From positions 62,001 through 126,000 of the forward strand of contig NZ_CAMLJP010000002.1 of NCBI RefSeq assembly GCF_946480385.1: DNA of 64,000 nucleotides. The letters are read 5' to 3'. Positions 8,101 to 16,622 of this stretch are shown here, piece by piece; within the stretch, counting starts at the first letter, position 1, and each line of letters starts with the position of its first letter. The position numbers and the translations under genes were made by a program. A model generated the notes under the pieces. The model had not been told where the DNA came from, did no database searches, and saw only the letters and a program-made list of their open reading frames with translations. This DNA is from an uncultured Azospirillum sp. (GTDB lineage: Bacteria; Pseudomonadota; Alphaproteobacteria; Azospirillales; Azospirillaceae).

Positions 8101-11054
8101 CGCGCTGGGAATCGGATGCGCAGGCCGCCCCCTCGACCCCGGTCGAGGAGCTGCTGACCCGGCTGTGGCGGGAGGCGCTGAATACCGAACGGATCGGAGT
8201 TACCGACAATTTCTTCGAGATCGGCGGCGATTCCATCATCGCCCTGCAGATCGTCGCCCGCGCCCGCGCCGCCGGCCTGCGCATCACGCCCAAGCAGCTG
8301 CTGGAACGCCAGACCATCGCGGCCCTGGCCGTGGTGGCGGAGGAGGCAACGCCGACCGTAGGCGTCGCCGAGCCTCCCGCCGGCCCCTCGCCGCTGGCGC
8401 CGATCCAGTCCTGGTTCTTCGACCAGCCAATCCCCAACCGCAACCGCTGGAACCAGTCGGTCCTGCTCGCCGCGACGATGCCGGTCGACCCCGGACGGCT
8501 GGCGGCGGCACTCGCCATGGTCGCCGGCCGGCATGCCGCCCTGCGCCTGCGCTTCTCCCAAGCGCCGGATGGCGGCTGGACGCAGACCCATGCCGACGGG
8601 CCGACCGCCATCCCGCTGGAGGAGGCGACGGCCGCCGACGATGCCGCCGTCACGCGGCTGTGCGACGATTTGCAGGGCGCCCTCGACCTCGCGCGGGGGC
8701 CGCTGATGCGGGCGCTGCTGATCCGCAAGGCCGATGGCGGGCAACGGCTGTTCCTGGTCGCCCATCATCTGGTGGTGGACGGCGTGTCCTGGCGCATCCT
8801 GCTGGAGGAATTGGCGGCGGCCCTGCAGGGTCCCTGCATGCTGGACCGGCTGCCCGCCGCCGGCACGCCCTTCGCCCTGTGGACGCGGCAGCTGGCCGAC
8901 GCGGTCCCGGACTTCCTGGCGCAGTTGGTCCATTGGCGCGCCGCGCTGGACACGCCGCCCTTGCCGACCGTCGGCCCGCTTTCGCTCAACACCCGGCGTC
9001 ATGCCATCACCCACAGCCTGCGGCTCGACCGCCGGCAAACCCGCCGGCTGCTGACCGAGGCGCCGGCCGCCTACCGCACCCGCATCGACACCCTTCTTCT
9101 CACCGCCGTCGCCCTTTCGGCCACCCGCCGCTTCGCGCGCGACGCCCTGACCGTCCATGTCGAAGGGCACGGGCGCGACGCGCTGTTCCCGGACATCGAC
9201 ATCGGCCGGACGGTCGGCTGGTTCACCAGCGTCTATCCCGTCCGCCTCGCGCCGCCCGCCTCTTGTGACAGCGCCATCCGTCACGTCAAGGAGGCGTTGC
9301 GCGCGGTGCCCGATGGCGGCATCGGCTTCAACCTGCTGCGCCATCTGGGACCGCCGGAGGCCCGTGCCGCCCTGTCCGGCAATCCGACGGCGATCTCCTT
9401 CAACTATCTGGGCCGGTTCGATGACGCGGACGACGCCCCCTGGCGCCCGGCCCCGGAGGAGTGCGGCGCCGGCACCGATCCCGATGCGCCGCTGGGCGCC
9501 CTGATCTCCATCGACGGGCAGGTGATGGCCGGCGAACTGGTCCTGCACGCCCGTGCCAGCCGCGCCCTCTTCCCCGATGGGATGATCGCCGGCCTGATGG
9601 ACGATGTCCGGGCCGCATTGGCGGAGTTGGTCGACCACTGCGCCGGCGTCGAGGCGGGTCAGGCGACCCCGTCCGATTTCCCGCTCGTCCCGCTGAGCCA
9701 AGCGCAGATCGATGCCCTGCCGGTGCCGGCCCCCGCCATTGCCGACATCCTGCCGCTGACCCCCATGCAGGCGGCGATGCTGCATCACGGCCTCGCCAAC
9801 CCACGGTCCCCGGCCTACACCGTCCAGGTCTGGGCGGTCATCGACGGGCTGGATGTCGATCGGCTGGCGGCGGTGTGGCGCACGGTGATCGCCCGTCACG
9901 ACCTGCTGCGCGGCGCCCTGGTGCGCGACGGCGCCGACGAGCCGGTGATGGTCGTCCGCAAGACTGCGGAGTTGCCCTTCACCCTGCTCGACTGGCGCGG
10001 TGAACCCTATTCCGAGGCATCCTGGCAGCGCCTGTGCGATGACGAGTACGGCCGTGGCTTCGACTTTGCCGAGGCGCCTCTGATGCGGGTGGTGCTGGCC
10101 CGCACCGGCCCTTCCACCCACCGTTTCTTGTGGACCTGGCACCATGCGCTGCTCGACGGTTGGAGCATGTCGCGCCTGCTGGGCGAGATTCTGCGGCTTT
10201 ACGACGGTGAAGCGGTGCCTCCACCGGCAGTGCAGGTCCGCGATCTGGTCGCCTGGACTCAGGCGCGCAGCCGGGCACAGGATCGCGCCGCCGCGCATGC
10301 CCACTGGCAGGCGTGTCTCGCCGCCCTGCCGGCGCCCACCCGCCTGACCGCCATCCTGCCGCCTCCGGAGGAACCGGCGCAGGACGGGGCCGAGGAACGC
10401 ATCATCGACGAGGCGGCGGTGCAGCAGCTCCAGCGCTTCGCCAGCGCCCGGAAGGTGACGCTGAACACGTTGATCCAGGCCGCTTGGCTGCGACTTCTGG
10501 CCCGACGGTGCGGGCAGGACACGGTCGCCTTCGGTGCCGTCATGTCCGGCCGGTCCGTTGAGATGCCGGGGATCGACCAGGTGACCGGCCTGCTGGTGGG
10601 CGTCCTGCCGCTGGTCCACGAGGTGATCGAGGCCGGGCACCATGAAGACAGCCGGGAAGACGACTGGCTGCGCGGGCTGCTGGATGCCAACATTGCCGCC
10701 CGCCAGCACGAGCATGCGCCGCCGCCCGCCCTTCAATGCTGGACCGATCCGGTCTCCGCCCCCTTCGACAGCATCATGATCTTCGAGAATTATCCGGTCG
10801 ACGACGCCCTGCGGGAGAGCGAACGCGCGACCCTGTCCTTCCGCGATGTCGGCAACCGCGGGCGGATGAGCTATCCGCTGACCCTGGTGGTGGTCCCACG
10901 CGACACGCTGGTCTTGCGGCTGGAATATGCCGGCGCCCTGTTCCGTCCACAGGATGCGGTGGCATTGGTGGATGGGCTGGTCCGCGAGGTGGAGGCGCTG
11001 GGTCAGTGTCGGTCTGCCGCTCCACCACTTGCGGAACCCTCTGGACCGCGCTAA
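5136..11054 (+). CDS. NRPS: C-A-T-E-C, basic amino acid (ornithine/lysine-like) module with epimerase
   Basis: 1972 residues from the ATG at 5136, 37 bp after the previous stop. Order: condensation (HHIAADGAS), adenylation (HTSGSTGAPKG, FDGAHERW, NGYGPTET), carrier of the epimerase-preceding type (FFEIGGDSII), epimerization domain (HHLVVDGVSWRIL, EGHGRD, GWFTSVYPVRL) and a final condensation domain (HHALLDGWS, as expected downstream of an epimerase). Hand-read adenylation residues are D-G-E-G-S-G-G-V-T-K. They resemble codes of ornithine- or lysine-derived residues in pyoverdine-type synthetases, so a D-configured hydroxamate-bearing or basic residue is plausible. The protein ends with the condensation domain; no A, T or thioesterase follows, so another synthetase must act after it or the last C domain is orphaned. 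Confidence 0.9.
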   Translation: MADTLAPTLHDIALGFARLPTERRRAFLAVLRARGIAFSRLPVPRRDDPSAPAPASAAQRRLWTLHRLDPASAAYHMPGVFRLRGGLDAAALETALNAVAERHDILRTVYREDGDGRLWTVTLPLRPFRLGRHDLSARPADAQSLAEQLAAAPFDLERATPLRADLLRIAPDDHWLVVTLHHIAADGASIGLLMADVATAYRAARQGRLPDLPGLPVQYADIAVWQAAWLDAGEAERQSAFWRDALTGAPARLSLPGGESEGGDEAGEQTVILSPELSDRLKGLAAGEGCTPFVVLLAAYALLLGRMSGQDDLIVGIPVAGRRQPEAERLIGCFVNTLPLRLRLAPSQPFRDWLHEVARLAADAQDNQDLPLDAILEAGRPEQGAGPAVQVMFDHRPEPTTFNGLDGLEVEPLELPVRTAKFDLALAGSGRPDGSILVRLAHRGVADPAARILRRWQRLLVQVAADPDRPLRALDARSEEEIRAIADWSRDPDWTGAAPDPVPVLLARLAAEQPDAPVVLFGDGVLSRGELDRRANRLAHRLIALGAGPERRIGVCLPRSPELIVAFLAVLKSGAAFVPLDPTHPTERQHAIRDAAGLSLLIAATPLDGVTTVSPQDTAGQPDHAPGVPIHPHSLAYVIHTSGSTGAPKGVAVEHGPLAMHCVATAAVYDMGPDSRELHFLSFTFDGAHERWMTALTAGGAILLRDDSLWTAEQTYDAIRRHRLTHAGFPPKYLQQLASWAEQQGGEPPPVQLYSFGGEAMPRAGLERLFRSLRPRHAINGYGPTETVVTPLVWKGDGSSLPDSPYVPIGRPVGDRSAHILDDDLNPLPIGVTGELWIGGGGLARGYLGRPAATAERFVPDPFGGPGARLYRTGDLARWREDGTVEFLGRRDHQVKLRGFRIELGEIEAHLAAEPGVREAVVIAQDTDGVTRLVGYLVPAAGHNTDAAAVAASLAGRLPAHMVPARLMVLDAIPVTPTGKLDRAALPAPRWESDAQAAPSTPVEELLTRLWREALNTERIGVTDNFFEIGGDSIIALQIVARARAAGLRITPKQLLERQTIAALAVVAEEATPTVGVAEPPAGPSPLAPIQSWFFDQPIPNRNRWNQSVLLAATMPVDPGRLAAALAMVAGRHAALRLRFSQAPDGGWTQTHADGPTAIPLEEATAADDAAVTRLCDDLQGALDLARGPLMRALLIRKADGGQRLFLVAHHLVVDGVSWRILLEELAAALQGPCMLDRLPAAGTPFALWTRQLADAVPDFLAQLVHWRAALDTPPLPTVGPLSLNTRRHAITHSLRLDRRQTRRLLTEAPAAYRTRIDTLLLTAVALSATRRFARDALTVHVEGHGRDALFPDIDIGRTVGWFTSVYPVRLAPPASCDSAIRHVKEALRAVPDGGIGFNLLRHLGPPEARAALSGNPTAISFNYLGRFDDADDAPWRPAPEECGAGTDPDAPLGALISIDGQVMAGELVLHARASRALFPDGMIAGLMDDVRAALAELVDHCAGVEAGQATPSDFPLVPLSQAQIDALPVPAPAIADILPLTPMQAAMLHHGLANPRSPAYTVQVWAVIDGLDVDRLAAVWRTVIARHDLLRGALVRDGADEPVMVVRKTAELPFTLLDWRGEPYSEASWQRLCDDEYGRGFDFAEAPLMRVVLARTGPSTHRFLWTWHHALLDGWSMSRLLGEILRLYDGEAVPPPAVQVRDLVAWTQARSRAQDRAAAHAHWQACLAALPAPTRLTAILPPPEEPAQDGAEERIIDEAAVQQLQRFASARKVTLNTLIQAAWLRLLARRCGQDTVAFGAVMSGRSVEMPGIDQVTGLLVGVLPLVHEVIEAGHHEDSREDDWLRGLLDANIAARQHEHAPPPALQCWTDPVSAPFDSIMIFENYPVDDALRESERATLSFRDVGNRGRMSYPLTLVVVPRDTLVLRLEYAGALFRPQDAVALVDGLVREVEALGQCRSAAPPLAEPSGPR

Positions 11055-11082
11055 GTAATACCTAGCACCACGCTGGTATTAC
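11055..11082. promoter_or_regulatory. Palindromic operator of the vapBC-type operon
   Basis: GTAATACC at 11055-11062 and GGTATTAC at 11075-11082 form a perfect 8-bp inverted repeat; inner AGC/GCT pairs extend it. It starts one base after the NRPS stop and ends 10 bp before the antitoxin ATG. That is where AbrB/VapB-type antitoxins usually autorepress. Operator function is inferred from position and symmetry. Confidence 0.6.
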
Positions 11083-11092
11083 CGAGGCGGCC

Positions 11093-11329
11093 ATGGCCAC
11101 GACGCTCACCACCAAGGGGCAAGTCACCATTCCCAAGCCCATCCGCGATCGTCTGGGCCTCGGGCCCGGCAGTGCCGTGGAGTTCGAGATTGCGGAGGAC
11201 GGGCGCGTCATTCTGAGACCGGCGGACCGAACGCTTCCGGCGAAGAGCCGGTTCGAGCGCCTGCGGGGTCGCGCCACCACGGGCCTGAGCACCGAGCAGA
11301 TCATGGCGCTGACGCGTGGCGAGGACTGA
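11093..11329 (+). CDS. vapB: AbrB/MazE-type antitoxin (VapB family)
   Basis: 78 residues. The N-terminal ~50 residues form a swapped-hairpin AbrB DNA-binding domain: TLTTKGQVTIPKPIRDRLGL is the typical family signature. The C-terminal tail (about residues 50-78) would be the toxin-binding segment. GAGGCGG just upstream can serve as ribosome-binding site. The toxin gene starts 6 bp after its stop, the normal antitoxin-first order. It probably binds the palindrome at 11055-11082 and neutralises the PIN toxin. Confidence 0.85.
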   Translation: MATTLTTKGQVTIPKPIRDRLGLGPGSAVEFEIAEDGRVILRPADRTLPAKSRFERLRGRATTGLSTEQIMALTRGED

Positions 11330-11335
11330 CCGCTG

Positions 11336-11743
11336 ATGACGCTGGTCGACACCAATGTCCTCCTCGATCTCGTGACGAACGATCCGGTTTGGGCGGACTG
11401 GTCTATCCGGCAATTGGACGGTGCCGCCGTCAAGGGACCGCTGATCATCAACGACGTGGTCTATGCCGAACTGTCGGTGGGTTTTAACCGGATTGAAGAC
11501 CTCGACGATCTGCTCGATGAGGCCGGGATCGCCATGGGAGAGATCCCGCGCGAAGCCTTGTTCCTGGCGGGCAAGGCGTTTCGCCGCTATCGCACCGCGG
11601 GGGGCGCCCGTTCGGGCGTGCTGCCGGATTTCTTCATTGGCGCCCATGCCGCCGTGCTCGGACTGCCGCTGCTGACCCGCGATGCCAAACGCTACCGTTC
11701 GTATTTTCCGTCCGTCGTTCTTATGGCGCCGGAAGCGCAGTAG
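11336..11743 (+). CDS. vapC: PIN-domain ribonuclease toxin (VapC family)
   Basis: 135 residues, a normal length for VapC. The acidic PIN residues are present: D5 in LVDTNVLLD, E45 in VYAELSV, D98 in VLPDFFIGAHA and D116 in LTRDAKRY, so the nuclease looks intact. Family members cleave tRNA or rRNA with Mg2+ when the antitoxin is lost. The gene converges on the minus-strand GGDEF-EAL gene, whose end overlaps the last 23 bases of this one. Confidence 0.87.
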   Translation: MTLVDTNVLLDLVTNDPVWADWSIRQLDGAAVKGPLIINDVVYAELSVGFNRIEDLDDLLDEAGIAMGEIPREALFLAGKAFRRYRTAGGARSGVLPDFFIGAHAAVLGLPLLTRDAKRYRSYFPSVVLMAPEAQ

Positions 11744-14351
11744 AGCCGGCGGCCGACAGCAGCGCCTCGGCATCGGCCACGGACAGCGGCCGGGCGAACA
11801 GATAGCCCTGGGCATAGTCGCAGCCGATCCGGGTGACGACCTCCCGCTCCGCTTCGGTCTCGATCCCTTCGGCGACGACCTCCAGCCCGATGCGGTGGGC
11901 CAGTTCGACGATGCCGCGCAGCAGCGATTCCTGCCTGGGATCGGTGCCGAGCGCGCTGATGAAGCTCTTGTCGATCTTCAGCACGTCGAAGGGCAAGCGG
12001 CTGAGCTGCGACAGCGAGGAATAGCCGGTGCCGAAATCGTCCATGCACAGCGCCACCCCCAGCGCATGGAAGCGCTCCAGAATGGTGCGGGCCTGATCGT
12101 GGTCGGTGATGATCATGCTCTCCGTCACCTCGATCTTCAGCCCGTCGGTGCTGCCATCGGCCAGGAAGGCCAGCATGTCGTCGACATAGCGCTCGTCCAG
12201 CATCTGGCGCGCCGACAGGTTGACGTTGACGGTCAGGGCAGCCCCTCCCGCCGTCCGGCGCCAGCAGGCGAGTTGATCCACCGCCCGTTCCAGCACATGG
12301 CGGCCGAGCGGCAGGATCTGGCCCGTCTCCTCGGCGATGGGGATGAACTGCGCCGGGCTGACGAAGCCCAGATCGGGGTGGCGCCAGCGCACCAGGGCCT
12401 CGAAGCCGGCAAGCCGCCCGTCTGGCAGCGACAGGATGGGCTGGTAGACCAGGAAGATGTCTCCGGCCTCCAGCGCCGGGGTCAGATCGCGTTCCAGGCG
12501 GCTGCGGATCAGGATCGCTTCGCGCAGGGAGGCGTCGAACAGCACGGTGCGCCCCTTGCCATGTTCCTTGGCACGGTAGAGCGCGATGTCGGCGTCACGC
12601 AGCAGCCTGTCCGGATCATCGCTGGTGCCGTCATCGACCGCCAGACCGATGCTGAGTCCGACCCGCAAGTCCATGCCGCCGGTGGAAAGTGGGCCCTGGA
12701 AGGCCGTTTCCAGAGCCTGGGCGCGGGCAATCGCCGCCTCGCGGCCGGCGGGGACCGCCACGACGAATTCGTCGCCGCCCAGCCGGGCGACGAACTCCCC
12801 CGGTTCCAGCAGGGCGGCGATCCGCTCCGCCGTCGCCACCAGCACGCGGTCGCCGACGGCATGGCCGAGGCTGTCGTTGACCAGCTTGAAGCCGTCGAGA
12901 TCGAGGAACAGCAGCGCCAGATCGCTCCGCTCGCCGTCCTGCGCCGCTTGCCGGTCGTGCAGCCAGCGGACCAGATACGCGCGGTTGGGCAACCCGGTCA
13001 GGAAATCGTGCGTGGCCTGATGGACCAGCCGCGCCTCGTAGGATTTGCGGTCGCTGATGTCCGCGGCGGACCCGGCCAGCCGCGCCACCCGGCCGTCCGG
13101 ACCCGCAGCGACGATGCCGTGCAGATGGAGCCAGCCGGTGCCATGCTGCGGCCCTCCGCCCTCTTCACCGGGGCCCGGCGGCAGGACGCGGAACTCCACG
13201 TCGAAGCTGGCGCCGTCCGTCCCCTGTTCCCCCTGGCGGATCGCCGAGAGCACGGCGTGCCGGTCGTCGGGATGGATGTGGGACAGCAGGGCGGCAAGGC
13301 CGGGTTCGCCGCCGGCGGCCGGGAGATGAAGCATCTGGCGCAGCCGGGGCGACAGGAACAGGTCGCCGCTGTCCAGATCCCAGTCCCACAGGCCGTCGTT
13401 GGTGGCGGCGGCGGCCATGGCATAGCGGCGCTCGCTTTCGCCCAGCCGGCGGCTCTTCTCCTCGATGGCGGCGAACAGGCCGCGCAGGGCGACCCGGCTG
13501 TCCTCCAGGCTGCGGCCGAGCAGGCCCAGCTCGTCGTGGCGGAAGCCGCCATCCGGCGTGACCGCCTTGCCCCAGCCCTGGAACGGCCGGTCGAGGTCGC
13601 GGCGGGCCAGCCGGCGGGCATCCTCCACCAGACGGCCGAGTGGGCCGACGATGCGGCTGCGGGTGAACCACACGGCCGCGCCGGCCAGCCCCAGGACCAG
13701 CACGGCGATCACGCCGCCGCCGACCGCCATCAGCCGCTGCAGGGCTTCGATGTCGTCCAGCGTGGCGGCGGTCAGGCGGGCGCGCTGCGCGCTCAGATGG
13801 CTGTTCAGCGCCGCCAGCCCCTTCACCGCGTCGCGGCGGCAGGCGTCGAAAGCCTCCGCAGGGATGGCCGCCGCCGGGTCCTCCATCTGCACCTGGATGG
13901 CGTCGAGGAAGGCGGCGATGGCGGCGATGGCCCGCGCCTCGCTCTCGCTGGGGGTGACGATGTCGCGGTAGATCTCCAGATTGGCCCGCGACAGGGCGAG
14001 CGCCCGGTCCAGTGCCGCATGGTCGGCGCCACCGCTTTCGGCCCCCTCGCGATACCGGTCGATGACGCCACCGAGGCCGAGATGCCCGCGCAGTTCCGAA
14101 AGCGCGTCGGATTTGGTCGCGGCCTGCAGGTCGTAGTCGCGCCAGCCCTCCGCCACCGCGCCCATGCCCTGCATCAATTGCAGCCCGACCGCCAGCATCA
14201 CGGCCAGACAGACGACCAGCGCCGCCGCCAGAAGCAGCGCCGAGCGCGCGATGGTCAGGGTCCGGCGGCCCGAACCGGGGACTGAACAGGCGGCGGCTTG
14301 GGATAACGTGCCGGCGGTGGTCCCGGTGTCCTCGCTGACGATGTCGCTCAC
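11721..14351 (-). CDS. Membrane GGDEF-EAL protein with HAMP and PAS domains
   Basis: 876 residues from a GTG at 14351, with a GAAGGG-like ribosome-binding site upstream; the frame stays open further but runs into the chemoreceptor gene. A transmembrane segment near residues 18-45, a ~150-residue periplasmic part and a second segment (GGGVIAVLVLGLAGAAVWF) lead into a HAMP linker, a PAS domain (SERRYAMAAAATNDGLWDWD), a GGDEF domain with an intact GGDEF motif and an EAL domain with EALVRW and DDFGTGYSSL. Both c-di-GMP synthesis and hydrolysis motifs look intact; I see no RxxD inhibitory site before GGDEF. Its two-TM periplasmic module resembles that of the adjacent chemoreceptor, suggesting a shared sensory input. 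Confidence 0.9.
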   Translation of the reverse strand: MSDIVSEDTGTTAGTLSQAAACSVPGSGRRTLTIARSALLLAAALVVCLAVMLAVGLQLMQGMGAVAEGWRDYDLQAATKSDALSELRGHLGLGGVIDRYREGAESGGADHAALDRALALSRANLEIYRDIVTPSESEARAIAAIAAFLDAIQVQMEDPAAAIPAEAFDACRRDAVKGLAALNSHLSAQRARLTAATLDDIEALQRLMAVGGGVIAVLVLGLAGAAVWFTRSRIVGPLGRLVEDARRLARRDLDRPFQGWGKAVTPDGGFRHDELGLLGRSLEDSRVALRGLFAAIEEKSRRLGESERRYAMAAAATNDGLWDWDLDSGDLFLSPRLRQMLHLPAAGGEPGLAALLSHIHPDDRHAVLSAIRQGEQGTDGASFDVEFRVLPPGPGEEGGGPQHGTGWLHLHGIVAAGPDGRVARLAGSAADISDRKSYEARLVHQATHDFLTGLPNRAYLVRWLHDRQAAQDGERSDLALLFLDLDGFKLVNDSLGHAVGDRVLVATAERIAALLEPGEFVARLGGDEFVVAVPAGREAAIARAQALETAFQGPLSTGGMDLRVGLSIGLAVDDGTSDDPDRLLRDADIALYRAKEHGKGRTVLFDASLREAILIRSRLERDLTPALEAGDIFLVYQPILSLPDGRLAGFEALVRWRHPDLGFVSPAQFIPIAEETGQILPLGRHVLERAVDQLACWRRTAGGAALTVNVNLSARQMLDERYVDDMLAFLADGSTDGLKIEVTESMIITDHDQARTILERFHALGVALCMDDFGTGYSSLSQLSRLPFDVLKIDKSFISALGTDPRQESLLRGIVELAHRIGLEVVAEGIETEAEREVVTRIGCDYAQGYLFARPLSVADAEALLSAAGSTALPAP

Positions 14352-14385
14352 GCCGCCCTTCCCTCTTCCCCGGCCGCCGCCGAAA

Positions 14386-16104
14386 TCACGCGCGCAACGC
14401 CTTCGAGAAGCTGTGCGCCGCCCCTTCCAGCCGTTTGGTCTCGCTGCCGAGCGATTGTGCGGCGGAGAACATGCTTTCCGCAACCGCGCCGGCCTGTTCG
14501 GCGGCCTGTGCAACCTCGGAAATCGCGGCGCTGACCGCGCCGGCGGTGCCGGCGGTCTCCTGGATGTTGCGGGCGATCTCGCGCGTCGCCTCATCCTGCT
14601 GGGTGACGGCGTCGGCGATCTCCTGCGCCATGCGGCACACCTGCTCCAGGCTGCCGCCGATTCCCTGGATGGCGCCGACCGCGCCGTCGGTGGCGCTGCG
14701 GATGGTCGCGATCTGCTGGGTGATGTCCTCGGTCGCCCGCGCAGTCTGGTTGGCGAGGTTCTTGACCTCCTGCGCCACCACGGCGAAGCCTTTCCCCGCC
14801 TCACCGGCGCGGGCAGCCTCGATGGTGGCGTTCAACGCCAGCAGGTTGGTCTGGCTGGCGATGGCGTTGATCAGCCCGACCACCTCGCCGATGCGCTGCA
14901 CCGCCTCCGCCAGGCTGGCGACGGTGGCGGAGGAGCGGTCGGCCTGTTCGACCGCCGCCGTGGTCATGGCAACCGAACCGCGCACCCGCTGGCCGATCGC
15001 GGCGATGGAGGCCGACAGTTCCTCGGTGGCGGCGGCGACCGCCTGGACGGTCTCGGCGGTGCGGGCGGCGGCGGCCGAGACCTCCTGCGTGCCGTCGATC
15101 GTCCGGCTGGAGGAGTGCGCCAACTCCTGCCCGGTGTGGTGCAGCGTGCCGGCCCGGCCGGCAAGGGCGGCGGCCAGCGCGCCGATCTCCGCCTCGAAGG
15201 AGCGGAGGTTGCGTTCCAGCTCCTCCTGGCGTTTGCGCGCCTGTTCGGCTTCGGCGCGTTCACGGTCGCCCGCCGCACGCAGCCGGACGAGCCCATCGCG
15301 GAACACCCCGACGGTGCCGGCCATGGCGCCGATCTCGTCGCGGTGGCCGACCGACGGCACCGCAGTCTCCAGATCGCCGCCGGCCAGACGTTCCATATAA
15401 GCGGCCAGTCGGGCCAGGGGATGGACGATGCGGCGATGGGTGAACCACAGGAACAGCCCGGCGATGGCGACCAGCAGCACCAGCGCCACGCCGCCGCCGA
15501 TCAGCACCGTGCCGTTCAGGGCGGCGATGCCCTGGCGGTTGGCTTCGCCGAGAGCGGCACGCGCCCGCGTCAGTTCGCCGTTCAGCGTCCGCATGGCGGC
15601 CACGGCCGGCGCAGTGTCGAATGCGGCGGTGCGGGCCAGCCGGTCGAGCGGGGTGTGCGCCGCCACCGCGGCTTCCGCCTCCGTCAGTTTGGTGTCCATC
15701 TGTGCCAGCGCCGCGGCGATGGTGTCGAGCGCCGCGCCCTCGGCCGTGGTCAGCTCGCCGGCATAGCGGTAGACCTCCAGATTGGCGGTGGCGGATTTCA
15801 GGCTCTGCCGCATCTCGGCGGCGCGGGCCGGATCGCCGGTCAGCAGATAGTCGCCGAACCGGTGGATCACCCCGCCGAACCCCAGCGCCCCGCGCAGGTC
15901 TGACAGGGCGTCGGCCTTGGCCGCGGCCCCCAGGTCGTAGGCGTTCCAGCGCTCGTCCACCTGCCGGATGCCTTGCACGGTGACGATGCTGACCGCCAGG
16001 ACCAGCAGCAGCACGCCGACCAGCCCGGACGAGAGAAGCCAGCCGAGCTGGGCGATCCGCCGATGGCCGCGGATATCGGGAGTGGCAGGATGCATTGTGG
16101 TCAT
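14386..16104 (-). CDS. Methyl-accepting chemotaxis protein coupled to the bufferin-like operon
   Basis: 572 residues from the ATG at 16104, which overlaps the stop of the DoxX gene (ATGA). TM1 ([21 protein letters not shown]) and TM2 ([22 protein letters not shown]) flank a ~150-residue periplasmic sensor. HAMP follows, then a cytoplasmic signalling domain with the conserved hairpin tip ([35 protein letters not shown]). The operon position suggests it senses the same stress as the bufferin-like genes, possibly a metal or a redox state; that ligand is inference. No CheB/CheR-binding pentapeptide is visible at the C-terminus. Confidence 0.92.
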   Translation of the reverse strand: MTTMHPATPDIRGHRRIAQLGWLLSSGLVGVLLLVLAVSIVTVQGIRQVDERWNAYDLGAAAKADALSDLRGALGFGGVIHRFGDYLLTGDPARAAEMRQSLKSATANLEVYRYAGELTTAEGAALDTIAAALAQMDTKLTEAEAAVAAHTPLDRLARTAAFDTAPAVAAMRTLNGELTRARAALGEANRQGIAALNGTVLIGGGVALVLLVAIAGLFLWFTHRRIVHPLARLAAYMERLAGGDLETAVPSVGHRDEIGAMAGTVGVFRDGLVRLRAAGDRERAEAEQARKRQEELERNLRSFEAEIGALAAALAGRAGTLHHTGQELAHSSSRTIDGTQEVSAAAARTAETVQAVAAATEELSASIAAIGQRVRGSVAMTTAAVEQADRSSATVASLAEAVQRIGEVVGLINAIASQTNLLALNATIEAARAGEAGKGFAVVAQEVKNLANQTARATEDITQQIATIRSATDGAVGAIQGIGGSLEQVCRMAQEIADAVTQQDEATREIARNIQETAGTAGAVSAAISEVAQAAEQAGAVAESMFSAAQSLGSETKRLEGAAHSFSKALRA

Positions 16105-16622
16105 GGGCGGTCTCCGTGGCGGCGGCTGAAGCTTAAGAGCCAGTGGTCGAGCGACAGCCGTCCGCCGCCACGCAGGATCAGACCGGTGAGCAGCAGCATC
16201 CAGAAGTAATGCTGCGGATTGTTGAAGGCCGGGTTTTCGGCGCCCAGCACGAACTGGATCACCAGCGCCATCGCCAGCAGCGGCATTGCCGCCAGCCGCG
16301 TCGCCAGCCCCAGCACCAGCAGAACCGGCATGGTCAGCTCGGTGGCGGCGGCCAGCAGAGCGGCGACGTTCGCCGGCAGCAGCGGCACCCGGTATTCCTC
16401 CTGGAACAGGAAGAGCGTCGCCTGCCAGTCGCCGATCTTCTGCAAGCCGGAGCGGAAGAAGATCGGCGCCATCGTCAGCCGGACCGCAAGGTCGAACAGC
16501 GGTACGGCATGACGGTCGAGCCACCCGGCGACATGGTCGCGACTCTCCGGCAGGCGGCCGAACCGGGCGGGGGCCTGCCCGAACCTTGCGGACGATGACC
16601 GCGGCAATGGCGATGAGGTCAT
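16101..16622 (-). CDS. DoxX-family membrane protein
   Basis: 173 residues, with about four transmembrane segments from residue 45 on and the DoxX/DoxD-type stretch [11 protein letters not shown]. Both ends overlap neighbours by four bases: its ATG with the stop of the DUF2063 gene and its stop with the chemoreceptor start. DoxX proteins are frequent members of bufferin-type operons, where the exact role is unresolved; a quinone- or redox-linked membrane function is usual for the family. Confidence 0.85.
   Translation of the reverse strand: MTSSPLPRSSSARFGQAPARFGRLPESRDHVAGWLDRHAVPLFDLAVRLTMAPIFFRSGLQKIGDWQATLFLFQEEYRVPLLPANVAALLAAATELTMPVLLVLGLATRLAAMPLLAMALVIQFVLGAENPAFNNPQHYFWMLLLTGLILRGGGRLSLDHWLLSFSRRHGDRP

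Noticed and set aside
7992..10736. A 914-codon minus-strand open frame opposite the NRPS gene
   Set aside because: Same cause; the plus strand carries clear adenylation, epimerase and condensation motifs over the same bases.
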